DNA from: Brasenia schreberi
Lineage: Eukaryota; Streptophyta; Magnoliopsida; Nymphaeales; Cabombaceae
NCBI GenBank assembly: GCA_036023115.1
Contig: JAYKKT010000090.1
Coordinates: forward strand, 33,464,001 to 33,528,000
Direction of reading: 5' to 3'
Length of the DNA stretch: 64,000 nt
Shown: piece after piece, positions 38,254-48,400 of the stretch
Layout of the letters: the number at the start of each line of letters is the position of its first letter
Numbering within the stretch: position 1 is the first letter of the stretch
Translations under genes and position numbers: made by a program
Notes under the pieces: model-generated
What the model was told of the DNA's origin: nothing
The model's input: only the letters and a program-made list of their open reading frames with translations
Databases searched by the model: none

Positions 38254-39257
38254 TGTCACAAGACTCAGACGAGGGGGTGTGCCCCTACGTGCCCCATGCC
38301 TAAGACCAGCACGCACGACCGTGCGTCGCACATCCGGAGCTTCATCGCTACGTTGTAAACCCTTCTTTAGTGTATGTGTCCTTTGTACGTGTGTGTGCGT
38401 GTGCATGCGTTTGGGTTTGATTTGTATTGAGTCATTGTAAGCTCAAGCAAGTGTTGTAAGCTTGGGCGAGTCTAAGTCCTAGCCTAGGTTGGTTTGAGTC
38501 AAATAAGGCTTAGGGTTAGTGGTCGGGTCAGTCCAAACCAGAAACAGTGGCATTCGGGTGGCAGCTGGCGAACAGGAGCGCAGGCGTTACGCCCTAGCAC
38601 CTGGTGCGCGCCCTGGTGCCTGGCGCGTGGAGCGGGCGTTACGCCAGGGGCGGCGCGCGAGCGTTACGACCGTTACGACGGGAGCGCGGGCGCTGCTGCT
38701 GGAGCCGAACCGACCCTAGGAGCTGGAAGGCCGCCAAGGGGCGTTGCAGCTGGACTAGATGGGGGCTATATAAGGGCCTCAAGGTGCACATGGAGAAGGT
38801 TAGTCCCGAACAAGAGAGGAGCTTCATCGACTGTGAGAGTGTGAAGACCCCAAGGAGCTTGTGGGCACACCGTGACGTGGCTAGGCGGGAGGTTTCTTGG
38901 CTTGGGCCTGGGTAGAGGTCCTTAGCTGGCTAAGGCGTTGGTGCGTGAGTCCAAGTCCTGTGTTCGTGGATGGCCCTACGTTGTGTGGAGCCGATTGTAA
39001 TCGTTTGGCATTGAAATAAAGTAAGTGTGCCTGCTTCTCTTCATACATCTCTTGTATAGATTTTCAAGAGAGCATGGACGTGTGGATGGTGCCGCGTGGA
39101 AGAGGAGGTTCCGCTGGGCGTTGGTGTGCGGCTGAGCCAAGGTTGTGGAGCAGCCCGGTGCACGCCAAAGAGAGGCTGAAAGGGACCTCAGGGAGGTTTC
39201 TTGCCATCACCGGTAGGGAAATTCGAAAATTTTGATTTCGGAATCCAACCTGTAACA
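38254..39257 (+). repeat. 5' LTR
   Basis: Starts TGTCACAAGACTCAGACG and ends CCAACCTGTAACA. Internal promoter signals: TATATAA at 38767-38773 and AATAAA at 39015-39020. A GC-rich, partly repetitive block (38560-38700, GCGTTACGCC/GGCGCG words) precedes the TATA box. By eye the first 300 bp differ from the 3' LTR at about 5% of positions plus one small indel. Confidence 0.93.
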
Positions 39258-39260
39258 GTT

Positions 39261-39273
39261 TGGTATCAAAGCC
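39261..39273 (+). other. primer-binding site (initiator Met tRNA)
   Basis: TGGTATCAAAGCC three bases after the 5' LTR. It matches the complement of the 3' end of plant initiator-methionine tRNA apart from one A for G, the usual primer for this class. Confidence 0.8.
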
Positions 39274-40059
39274 TCATTGGTGAATTCAGAGCGCCATTAC
39301 TTGATTCAGTGCTGATTTGATCCATAAAAACACTCAAACATTCGTTTGGGATCGAATCGAAATCATACAGAAAATTTTGTTGGAAAATTTCTGCAGATTT
39401 TCCGATTCGATTGTGGACAGCTTAAGTTGGTTGAAAAGAAGTGGAATCTATTTCAATCCAACGAGATTCTACCCAAGTGTGATAGGATACACTCACTTGG
39501 AAGAATCGCAGACGAAGCCATTCGGAATTCGTTGCTAAAGAGGACCGAAAAACCAGAAAATTCAAAAACAAAACTTCTACGGTAATCTGTGAAGAACGGG
39601 TTGGTGTTTGAAAATTTTGCACTAACAAAGCTGTTTTTAGTACCAAAACACCAAGTGCAGGGTTAGGAGCACATGGGACAGTGGTCTCTTGCCGGAAAAA
39701 TCGAAGAAATCCACCGGAAAAAGCCATTTCTAGAAGTTGCAGCAGAAGGGTATAGAAACTGCAGATATGGATTTTTGTCGTTTTGTGTCGCTGATTTGAA
39801 GAAGCAATTATGGTCGGAATTCTCTGAAATTTGGTGTGTGTGTTCTCTGTACATCCGAGAAGTTTACTGTGTATTTAAATTTTGTAATCGGTATCTGTAC
39901 GGGTGCTAAATCGTGTCTGTAAGTTGGTCAAAAACCAGCTGTACAGAATCTGTTTTTCTGCAACAGTCAGGTTCGGGTCCTTGTTTTTTGATTTTTGTTG
40001 GGACTGTTGTGCCCCAATCTCGCGTCTGTAACTTGTAATAAGTTCAGCATAAGTGAAAT

Positions 40060-43000
40060 ATGGGGAAGAACAGGAAGGGAGCCACGGAGGATGCCGGTTC
40101 CTCCCATCGAACGGAAGACGAAGACGTCTTGGTTCAGATTCTGCAGAGACTTGATTCGATGCAAGTCACCCAGGTGGAAATACAGCAAAACCAGTATTCG
40201 TTGAAGGACAACCAAGCCCAACTAGCTGTGTAGGTGGCACGGTTGCAAAAGCAGCCCATGCATGTCTTCACCGAGCCGGAGGTCCGACAGCACGCCTAGT
40301 CCTGGTTCGTCGATTGGTTTGCATGATACAGCACGCGATTCTAACTTTGCTTGCTCAAAACTGAAAGTTCCAGAACCAGCACCGTTTGGAGGGGTTCGAG
40401 ATTGGAAAGCCATCCAAAATTTCCTATGGGACTTGGAGAGATACTTGAGCGTATCTCAAGTAGCCGAACATAGTCGTGTGCTTGTGGCTACCCTATTTTT
40501 GAGAGACGATGCAAAGGTTTGGTGGCGCACCCATGAGGTTGCTGCCGCTAATGGTGGTGCAACTCTTCCATCTACATGGGAATAATTTTGCAATGAACTA
40601 AAGAGTCAGTTCATGCCTACAAATAGCAACCACAGGACTCGGGAGCTTCTCTTGAAGCTCAAGTGCATGGGTACTCTCCACGAGTATGTGCAAAGGTTCA
40701 ACTCATTGCTTCTAGACGTTCAAGACATGATCGAAGTGGATAAAATGTTCTACTTTGAACAAGGACTTCAACCATGGGCTCAGGTTGAACTTAGGCGAAG
40801 AAGCCCTTCAACCATAATAGAAGCCATGGCAGCTGTGGAGAACATTGTAGACCAACGTTCCATAAGGAATGAGGATTCTAAGAAGAAGGATAAGAAACAC
40901 GAATCGGGAAAAGGGAAAAATAAGAAGTGGAAGAAAAAGAAAGATTCGCCCGAAGGTTCGAAGGAAGGTTCGGGGGGATCTAAGAAGGGTAAGGATGGCT
41001 CACGAAGAGAGGCTAAACCCCAAGAGACTTGTTTCATATGTCAAGGGCCTTACCTTATGAGGTTTTGCCCGAAAAAAGCTAAGATAGCCGCCATCACTAC
41101 CGAAGAAGAGACGGCGGGTGCCAACCCTAGCTCTAGTGCCCAAATCGCCTCCTTTCAACTCTTAGGAGCAGCGTGTGTAAGAGATGAACCCCGACAAAGC
41201 TTGATATTTGTCGAGACACACATAGGCACCGTTGTGGTACATGCCCTAGCTAATACAGGGGCTTCCCATTCAATTATCTCCACCGAACTAGCCTCACAGT
41301 GGGGGTTAAGGCTAGAACGTTCTGAACAAAGGTTGAAGACGGTCAATACGAACGCCAACAGAGTAGCTGGTGTAGCAAGAGCATGCCGAGTTCAAATTGG
41401 ATGTTGGAACGGTAGCTTAGACTTCATAGTCAGTACGATGGATGACTTTGGAGTAGTGTTGGGTTGTGACTTCTTTCGTGCAGCCAATATGATGGCTGCA
41501 CCACACCTTGGTGGATTGGTATGTATGGATCCCTCGCAGCCTGGGTTTGTACCTCAATGTGACCCAGGTAAGGCTCCCAAAAACCTGACCTGCGGAGCAA
41601 TGTGCTTATCAGCCATACAACTCAAAATCGGTCTACGAAAAGGACACCCCACAATACTTACGGTTTTGAGAGAAGATGAGCGGGAGCCAGGGGAGAACGA
41701 GATCCCACAAGAGATCGAGCATGTATTGCTCTCATTCTAGGATGTTATGCCACCAAAACTCCCAAAAAGTCTACCTCCTAGGCGGAAGACCGACCATGAG
41801 ATAGTGTTGGAACCGGGGGCAAATGTGTCGTCCCAAGCCACATATAGGATGAGCCCTCAGGAGTTAGAGGAGCTAAGGAGACAGTTGGGGGAGCTCCTGG
41901 AAGCTGGTATGATACAACCTTCTAAGTCACCTTTTGGTTCACCAGTGTTATTTCAAAAGAAGACAGATGGTTCCCTACGAATGTGCGTAGATTACCAGGC
42001 ACTAAACAAAGTAACGGTAAAGGACCATTACCCGATTCCTTTAGTAGCTGATCTCTTCGATAGACTCGGAGGAGCGAAGTGGTTCACGAAATTGGACCTT
42101 AGGTCAGGCTATTGGCAGGTGAGGATAGCACTTGGGGATGAGGCCAAGACGGCCATGGTGACACGGTATGAGGCGTATGAGTTCCTGGTGATGCCTTTTG
42201 GGCTCGTGAATGTGCCTGCGACCTTCTGTAGACTGATGAACGAAGTGTTGGCTGGGTTCCTTGATGAATTTGTGGTTGTATACCTCGATGATATTGTGGT
42301 TTATAGTCGGAGCTTAGAGGAGCACATCCGACACCTCACAGAAGTCTTCGAAAGACTTAGATCACACTCCTTATATGTGAAAAAGGAGAAAAGTGAATTT
42401 GCAAAGAACACTATCACATTCTTAGGACATATCATTGGCGGAAGTGAGATCCGCATGGACCCCAAGAAAGTCCGTGCTATTAAGAGTTGGGAGACTCCAC
42501 GAGATGTTGGTGAGTTACGAAGCTTTCTGGGTTTAACAAACTATTATCGGAAATTCATCCAAGGTTTCTCGAAGATTGCTTCACCCTTAACCGAGTTGTT
42601 AAAGAAGGGGAGAACTTGGGAGTGGACGCTCAAGTGCGTAGAGTCCTTTGAAGAACTCAAAAACCTGATATGTAAGGAACCTGTGCTACGCCTTCCAGAC
42701 TTCACAAAGCCTTTTGAGGTACACACGGATGCGAGTGACCTAACACTCGGTGGTATTCTAGCCTAGGATGGGCATCCTAGAACTTTCGAGAGTAGGAAGT
42801 TGAAGGACGCGGAGACTCGATATCCCACGCATGAAAAGGAATTGCTGGCAGTCGTACATTGCCTTCAGATCTGGAGAGTTTACCTCCTAGGAACCCACTT
42901 CACCGTTCTTACTGATAATGTGGGAAATACCTTCTTTAAGACTCAAAAGAAGCTCAACATGCGACAGGCACGCTGGCTTGAGACCTTAGAAGAGTATGAT

Positions 43001-44602
43001 TTCTACTGGGTGTATCGACCGGGGAAGGAGAACTTCGTAGCTGATGCATTAAGTCGAAAGAGGGTAGAGACCCTTTGTGCCATTACCAGGTTACGTGGAG
43101 AGATGTATGATCGAGTAAGGCAAATCATCGACCAAGATACCTCATATATGCAGCTAATGACTCAAGTAAAGAATGGTGTGACAGATAAGTATGATATCAG
43201 GGATGACTTGGTTTGGACCAAGACTCGACGACTGTTCATACTTGAAGCAGGTGACTTGAGACAAACGCTTATGAGGGAGGTACATGATGTAGAGTACGCT
43301 GGACATCCAGGGATAGATCGTACCATCGCCCTTCTTGCACGCGGGTATTATTGGCCCCGCATGGTGCCGATTTAGCTGATTATTACCTGTCAGCAAGACA
43401 AAGTGGAGCATCGACGACCCGCAGGGTTGCTCCAACCTCTTCCGATCCCAGAGAGGCCGTGGAAGTCAGTTTCCATGGATTTTATTTTAGGCTTACCTCG
43501 GGTAGACGACTTTGAGATGATCCTAGTGGTGGTGGATCGCTTCTCGAAATACGGTATATTTATGCCAACACCTCGAGAGTGCAATGCGAATGAGACTGCA
43601 CGCCTATTCTTCAAAAATGTGGTGAAACATTTTAGAGTGCCGGAAGAGATCATCAGTGATCATGATGCTCGCTTTACGAGTCAGTTTTGGATTGAGTTAT
43701 TCAAACTGATGGGAACTCGTCTCCTATTCTCATCATCCCAGCATCCGCAGACCGACGGACAGACGGAACGACTCAACGCGATGCTTGAAGAATATCTACG
43801 CCACTACGTTTCAGCGAGTTAGAGAAACTGGGTGTTACTCCTCGAAGTGGCGCAGTATAACTACAATTCCCACAAGGGTTCAGTTACTGGGAAAAGTCCC
43901 TTCGAGCTTACGTTGGGATGGCAACCATTAGGACCCTTAGAGATTGTACTTGGGGATGGGATAGCAAGTTGTCTAACAACCGTGTAAGAGGTACGCGACC
44001 GACAGACCCTGTACAAAGAAGCGAAGTTTTCACTTAAGAGAGCGAGGGCCCGAATGGTAAAACAGACAAATAAGCATTGACGTGATGTTGAGTTCGAGAT
44101 TGGAGACCATGTTTGGCTTCGGATACTAGAGTATATCCGGAAGCAAGTGTACAAGGGCAGTCATATGGGGTTGAAGCCGAAGTACGACGGACCGTTTAGA
44201 GTGGTGCAGCGGATTGGATAAGTCGCTTACAAACTGGAGTTACTTGATAGACTAAAGATTCATACAATTATCCATGTATCACAACTGAAGAAGTACTTCG
44301 AAGATCCACAGAGGCTTGATCGTAGACCTCTACCACTGGTGAGACAGGACATTCCAGCTGTCAAAGAAATATTGGTACACAGAGTGCAGGGCGTAGGACC
44401 ACGACGACAAACACAGTACCTGGTGCAGTGGACTGGTAAGAGCGCAGACGATAACTCATGGGTGCCATGCGTACAGTTTTGGCAATACGAGCAGATACTA
44501 CGCGACTACCATGCGGCCTCGAGGACGAGTCCAGATTCAGTTGGGAGAGAATTGTCACAAGACTCAGACGAGGGGGTGTGCCCCTACGTGCCCCATGCCT
44601 AA
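40060..44602 (+). pseudogene. chromovirus gag-pol polyprotein, eight in-frame stops
   Basis: Gag starts at ATG 40060 (MGKNRKGATEDAG), meets a TAG at 40231 and needs one frameshift near 40240. From 40262 to 44602 everything lies in one frame. Gag core is at 40340-40860 and a zinc knuckle near 41028 reads CFICQGPYLMRFC, with Tyr where the zinc-binding His belongs. The protease motif at about 41250 is NTGASHS, Asn replacing the catalytic Asp. Reverse transcriptase (41900-42440) keeps YLDDIVVYS. RNase H follows (42700-43050), then integrase with HPGIDRT, MDFILG and SDHDARF and a Glu downstream. A chromodomain (QYLVQWTGKSADDNSWVP, about 44410) reaches the 3' LTR. Stops lie at 40583, 41738, 42764, 43373, 43820, 43985, 44078 and 44219. 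The frame's last codons overlap the 3' LTR. Confidence 0.9.
44541..44552 (+). other. polypurine tract
   Basis: TTGGGAGAGAAT directly before the 3' LTR, the expected plus-strand primer site, overlapping the end of the integrase/chromodomain frame. Confidence 0.6.
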
Positions 44603-45563
44603 GACCAACACGCACGATCGTGCGTCGCACATCCAGAGCTTCACCGCGACGTTGTAAACCCCTCTTCAGTGTATGTGTCCTTTGTACGTGTGTGTGCGTG
44701 TGCATGTGTTTGAGTTGTATCGAGTCCTTGTAAGCTCAAGCAAGTGTTGTAAGCTTGGGCGAGTCTAAGTCTTAGCCTAGGTTGGTTTGAGTCAAATAAG
44801 GCTTAGGGTTAGTGGTCGGGTCAGTCTAGACCAGAAATAGTGGCATTCGGGTGGCAGCAGTGGTAGTAGGTGAATAGGCGCGCGCCCTGGCGCCTGGCGC
44901 ATGGCGCGTGGAGCGGGCGTTATGCCTGGCGCATGGCTTGTGCGTTATGCCAGGGGCGGCGCGCGAGCGTTACGACCGTTACGACGGGAGCGCGGGCGCT
45001 GCAGCTGGAGCCGAACCGACCCTAGGAGCTGGAAGGCCGCCAAGGGGCGTTGCAGTTGGACCAGATGGGGGTTATATAAGGGCCTGAAGGTGCACATGAA
45101 GAAGGCTAGTCCCGAACAAGAGAGGAGCTTCATCGACTGTGAGAGTGTGAAGACCCCAAGGAGCTTGTGGGCGCACCGTGACGTGGCTAGGCGGGAGGTT
45201 TCTTGGCTTGGGCCTGGGTAGAGGTCCTTAGCTGGCTAAGGCGTTGGTGCGTGAGTCCAAGTCCTGTGTTCGTGGATGGCCCTACGTTGTGTGGAGCCGA
45301 TTGTAATCGTTTGGCATTGAAATAAAGTAAGTGTGCCTGCTTCTCTTCCTACATCTCTTGTATAGGTTTCCAAGGGAGCGTGGACGTGTGAACGGTGCCG
45401 CGTGGAAAAGGAGGTTCCGCTGGGCGTTGGTGTGCGGCTAAGCCAAGGTTGTGGAGCAGCTCGGTGCACGCCAAAGGGAGGCTGAAAGGAACCTCAGGGA
45501 GGTTTCTTGCCATCACCGGTAGGGAAATTAGAAAATTTTGATTTCGGAATCCGACCTGTAACA
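44553..45563 (+). repeat. 3' LTR
   Basis: Same ends as the 5' LTR; TATATAA at 45073-45079 and AATAAA at 45321-45326. It differs most from the 5' LTR in the GC-rich block before the TATA box (about 44855-44960), where repeated GGCGCATGGC-type words have been gained or rearranged. The rest aligns closely. Confidence 0.93.
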
Positions 45564-45691
45564 AAGTCCTCAAGGACCTACCCGAGTCGTGCCTCGAAGG
45601 ATTGCATACGTTGCTGAACATCCCTTTCGCTCAAAGCATTCAACTTAAGGGCGCACGTGGAGTTCGTGCACTTTCACCACCCCCACTGTGA
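45564..45691 (+). pseudogene. 3' part of the retrotransposon-split small gene
   Basis: Begins with the right-hand duplication copy AAGTC and then reads LKDLPESCLEGLHTLLNIPF and further in frame with the 5' part at 38053-38253, ending at TGA 45689-45691. The pieces join without a frameshift after one 5-bp duplication copy is removed. It lies immediately before a (GT)n(GA)n tract. No family recognised; the segment looks helical (Leu/Glu pattern). Confidence 0.6.
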
Positions 45692-45712
45692 TGTGCCCAT
45701 TGCAGTCCTTTG

Positions 45713-45714
<2 letters not shown>

Positions 45715-45776
<62 letters not shown>
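45715..45776. repeat. (GT)n(GA)n compound microsatellite
   Basis: About 22 bp GT followed by about 40 bp GA repeats, 25 bp downstream of the split gene's stop codon, possibly in its former 3' UTR. Confidence 0.9.
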
Positions 45777-45778
<2 letters not shown>

Positions 45779-45779
45779 A

Positions 45780-47200
45780 TATTGTTGAGAGCAAGTTTAT
45801 TAGTTCATGGTTTAGGCTGTTTGTGTTCTCAAGAAACTAACCGTAGTTTTCTTTGATTTCCTCAATGCAAGTTCAACTTCCAATGTCCTTTATATGATGT
45901 ATCCAGTGTGGATTTTATGGGGTGTTTAGGTCAGGTTCGTGTTAATTTATTGTGCTAATGAAGCTCTGATGTGAGTTTTAAACATGTGCTTTCCACTGAA
46001 AGGATCAGCAATGAAGTATACTTGTTCTTCTCTTTTTATTGTTTTTAATTAATGATTAAGAGGAGTGTCAAATTCACTTTAGGGTGAGGTGAAGCAAGCA
46101 TTTCATCGGAAATCCGAAAAAATCTTAAGACCGCCACTGTATATAAAAAAATACGAGTGTTTCGTGAGCAATAAAAGTGTGCCTCACTCTAAAAAAATCC
46201 CGAGTACGTCACTGAACAAATTGCACAACCCCCATTACATTCCACCATTTAAAACTAAAGCATACCCGTGCTTGCGGGGGTGATCTCAACAGCTAACCTA
46301 GGTAGGGGGAGTGGGGGTCGACAGTTCACAAGTTGAAGGTCATGAGTTCGATGCAGGGACATGCATCCTGGCTTCGGCCTTCCCGTTGTACAAAAGAATG
46401 AAAACATGGCAGCCACTGAGTTTTACTGCTCCCTACTCGTATTGATGTAGAGCCATTGTTAAACAATTACATTATGAGCAATCTGGTTTGGGTCTAAGGA
46501 AGTTAAGAATGTCATGAAGAATCAATGATTCATAAGATCATAGATCATGACTGCGTGCTTTGAGCTCAAGAGGAAGTCCATGCTAGATCTGGAGCAAGTT
46601 AGGAAGGTCTTGCAATCTTAGGTTGTTGCGCTTCGTCTCATCCGAATCGAACTTTGGATCTAGTGTGATTTTGACTCTTGGGTTATTTTGGGACTTGGTT
46701 TAGACAATGGATTTTTGGTTTAGTATCCAAATGCAAGTGTATAAATCTGAACACTGAGCTTCTTTGCAATCATATTTTACAGTCATCAAATTGGTAATAA
46801 CCATATTTTACGGTCATCAAATTTTAAGGCAATAACATATGGTTCCATTCATAGAAGTATAAGATCCATAAGATTTTTGGTGATCTCATATTAACAAATT
46901 TTAATCTACCATTTAATTTCATTAATTCCAGAAAAAGACTATGTCTACGCTGATTTTTTCTTCATATTCCATTGGGACACCTAATATTTTCCAGTGGAGA
47001 GAAACTAGGAATCGGATTTATATTGGAGATCGAGACCTAATCCGATCCGTTTTCGCCCTCCGCGTGCTTCCCCTATAAAGCCCTAATTTTCCGCCGAAAA
47101 CTTGAGAAAAGGAAATGTCCGGAACTTCCTGTTGATTCATCCCCTCTGCGGATCGGGGAAAATTGGGGTCTGCCTCTTCAATGCCAACTATTCTTTGACC
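45780..47200. other. intergenic with a SINE-like fragment
   Basis: AT-rich DNA. At 46290-46400 a SINE-like piece carries AGCTAACCTAGGTAGGGGGA (A-box side) and CATGAGTTCGATGCAGGG (B-box). At 46075-46215 GGGTGAGGTGAAG and its near-inverse GTGCCTCACTCTAAAAAAAT resemble hAT ends of this window. The final 150 bases before 47208 form the promoter and leader of the SET-domain gene. Confidence 0.4.
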
Positions 47201-47408
47201 GTTCAGAATGCTGAAGGTCTCTTTCTCTGTGTGTGTGTGCGTATCTCGCTCGAGTTGTTTGCTTTTTGCTTTTGCGCTTTTGTGGTTTCCTCTGCTAACC
47301 GTCTTTTATTGAGTGGGTTTTCCGTCTGTCTGTTTTATTTGACATGCTACTCCCTTTTAGGATGGACAAGGCGATGCGCCGGCACATTTCAAGTACATTG
47401 AGAGGAAT

Positions 47409-47661
47409 GAATTTGTGCATCGCAAGTGAGTATCATCGTCCACGGAAGTTTCTCCTATCTCTCGTTTTCCTAGTGATTGTTTTAGTTACGAACTGCGTAG
47501 AATGTGCCTCAAGTAGAATGGCTGTCCATTTAAGTGAATTTATGCATCGCAAGTGAGTGTCATCGTCGCAGAATGCGCTCCTATTTCCCTTTATTTAATG
47601 GTTATTTTGGCCATGAGCTGCATGGGATGTGTCTCAAGTTGAATAGTTGTTTTGCATTGTT
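47409..47661 (+). repeat. 127-bp tandem duplication over an exon end
   Basis: Unit 47409-47535 covers the last 17 bases of exon 2, its GTGAGT donor and intron start. Unit 47536-47661 repeats it with about 20% divergence, again including TGCATCGCAAGTGAGT. The second unit thus supplies a spare splice donor at 47552/47553. Confidence 0.75.
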
Positions 47662-48400
47662 CACTGGTATTTAATATCGAAAGGATATCTGACGTTATAT
47701 ATTTTTTCCATTTTTGTTGTCTGGTTTAGGCATAGAAAGCAAAAGAAGGAGGATATTCCTATTTGTAGTTGTGAATACTCTGTTGATGATCCCGGAAGCG
47801 CGTGTGGCACGACGTGCCTGAATGTTTTGACAAGCACGGAATGCACACCTGGGTTTTGCCCTTGTGGTGATCATTGCAAGAATCAGGTTGACTGCAAAGG
47901 TCATTTCATTTTCTGAATACTTCATTATTGTTTTTAAACTGCGCTATGCGTTGTCTATTGTAATGGTATTGTTATTTGTCAAGAAAGGAACATATATTTG
48001 GTTTTGTTCTTTCTGTCTTAAATTAAATGAACGAAATTGTGTTTACAATTGAATAGAATGACATTTAGTTCTTGATATTGCAAAGTTGTAACACACTTCA
48101 AAGTCTTCTAGAGTTGGTATGCTCCTCTCAGTAATCCCATCTCATTTGATCTGTCATTTTCGCGTGTAAAAGGAAGTGAAAAGGATGGGGTAGCAACTTG
48201 TTGAGGGACAGAGAGCAGTACTCTGAATCTGAAATAGTAACTCTTAGGACACAAGCTGCAGTTATTGTCTTTTTGGTGTGTAATTATTTCAGCAGTTATT
48301 TTGGTGTGTAAAACAAGTGATATTTTCTAGCCCCTCTATAAATAAAATAGCATGTTGGACATTGTATTGCATGGGGTTACTGAAATGTTGTAATGGTACC

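Larger units (their letters stand above)
38254..45563 (+). mobile_element. Ty3/gypsy chromovirus LTR retrotransposon, defective
   Basis: A full-length element of 7.3 kb: 5' LTR 38254-39257, primer-binding site 39261-39273, gag-pol frame to 44602, polypurine tract 44541-44552 and 3' LTR 44553-45563. Domains occur in Ty3/gypsy order: gag, zinc knuckle, protease, reverse transcriptase, RNase H, integrase, then a C-terminal chromodomain, which marks the chromovirus branch. LTRs begin TG and end CA. The 5-bp flanks are AAGTA (left) and AAGTC (right), a target-site duplication with one difference. It interrupts a small gene. Coding region is nonsense-ridden, so the copy is non-autonomous now. Confidence 0.93.

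Noticed and set aside
38494..38915. Three overlapping open frames of 66-116 codons
   Set aside because: They lie inside the GC-rich part of the 5' LTR and recur at the same place in the 3' LTR (44901-45221); they are compositional.
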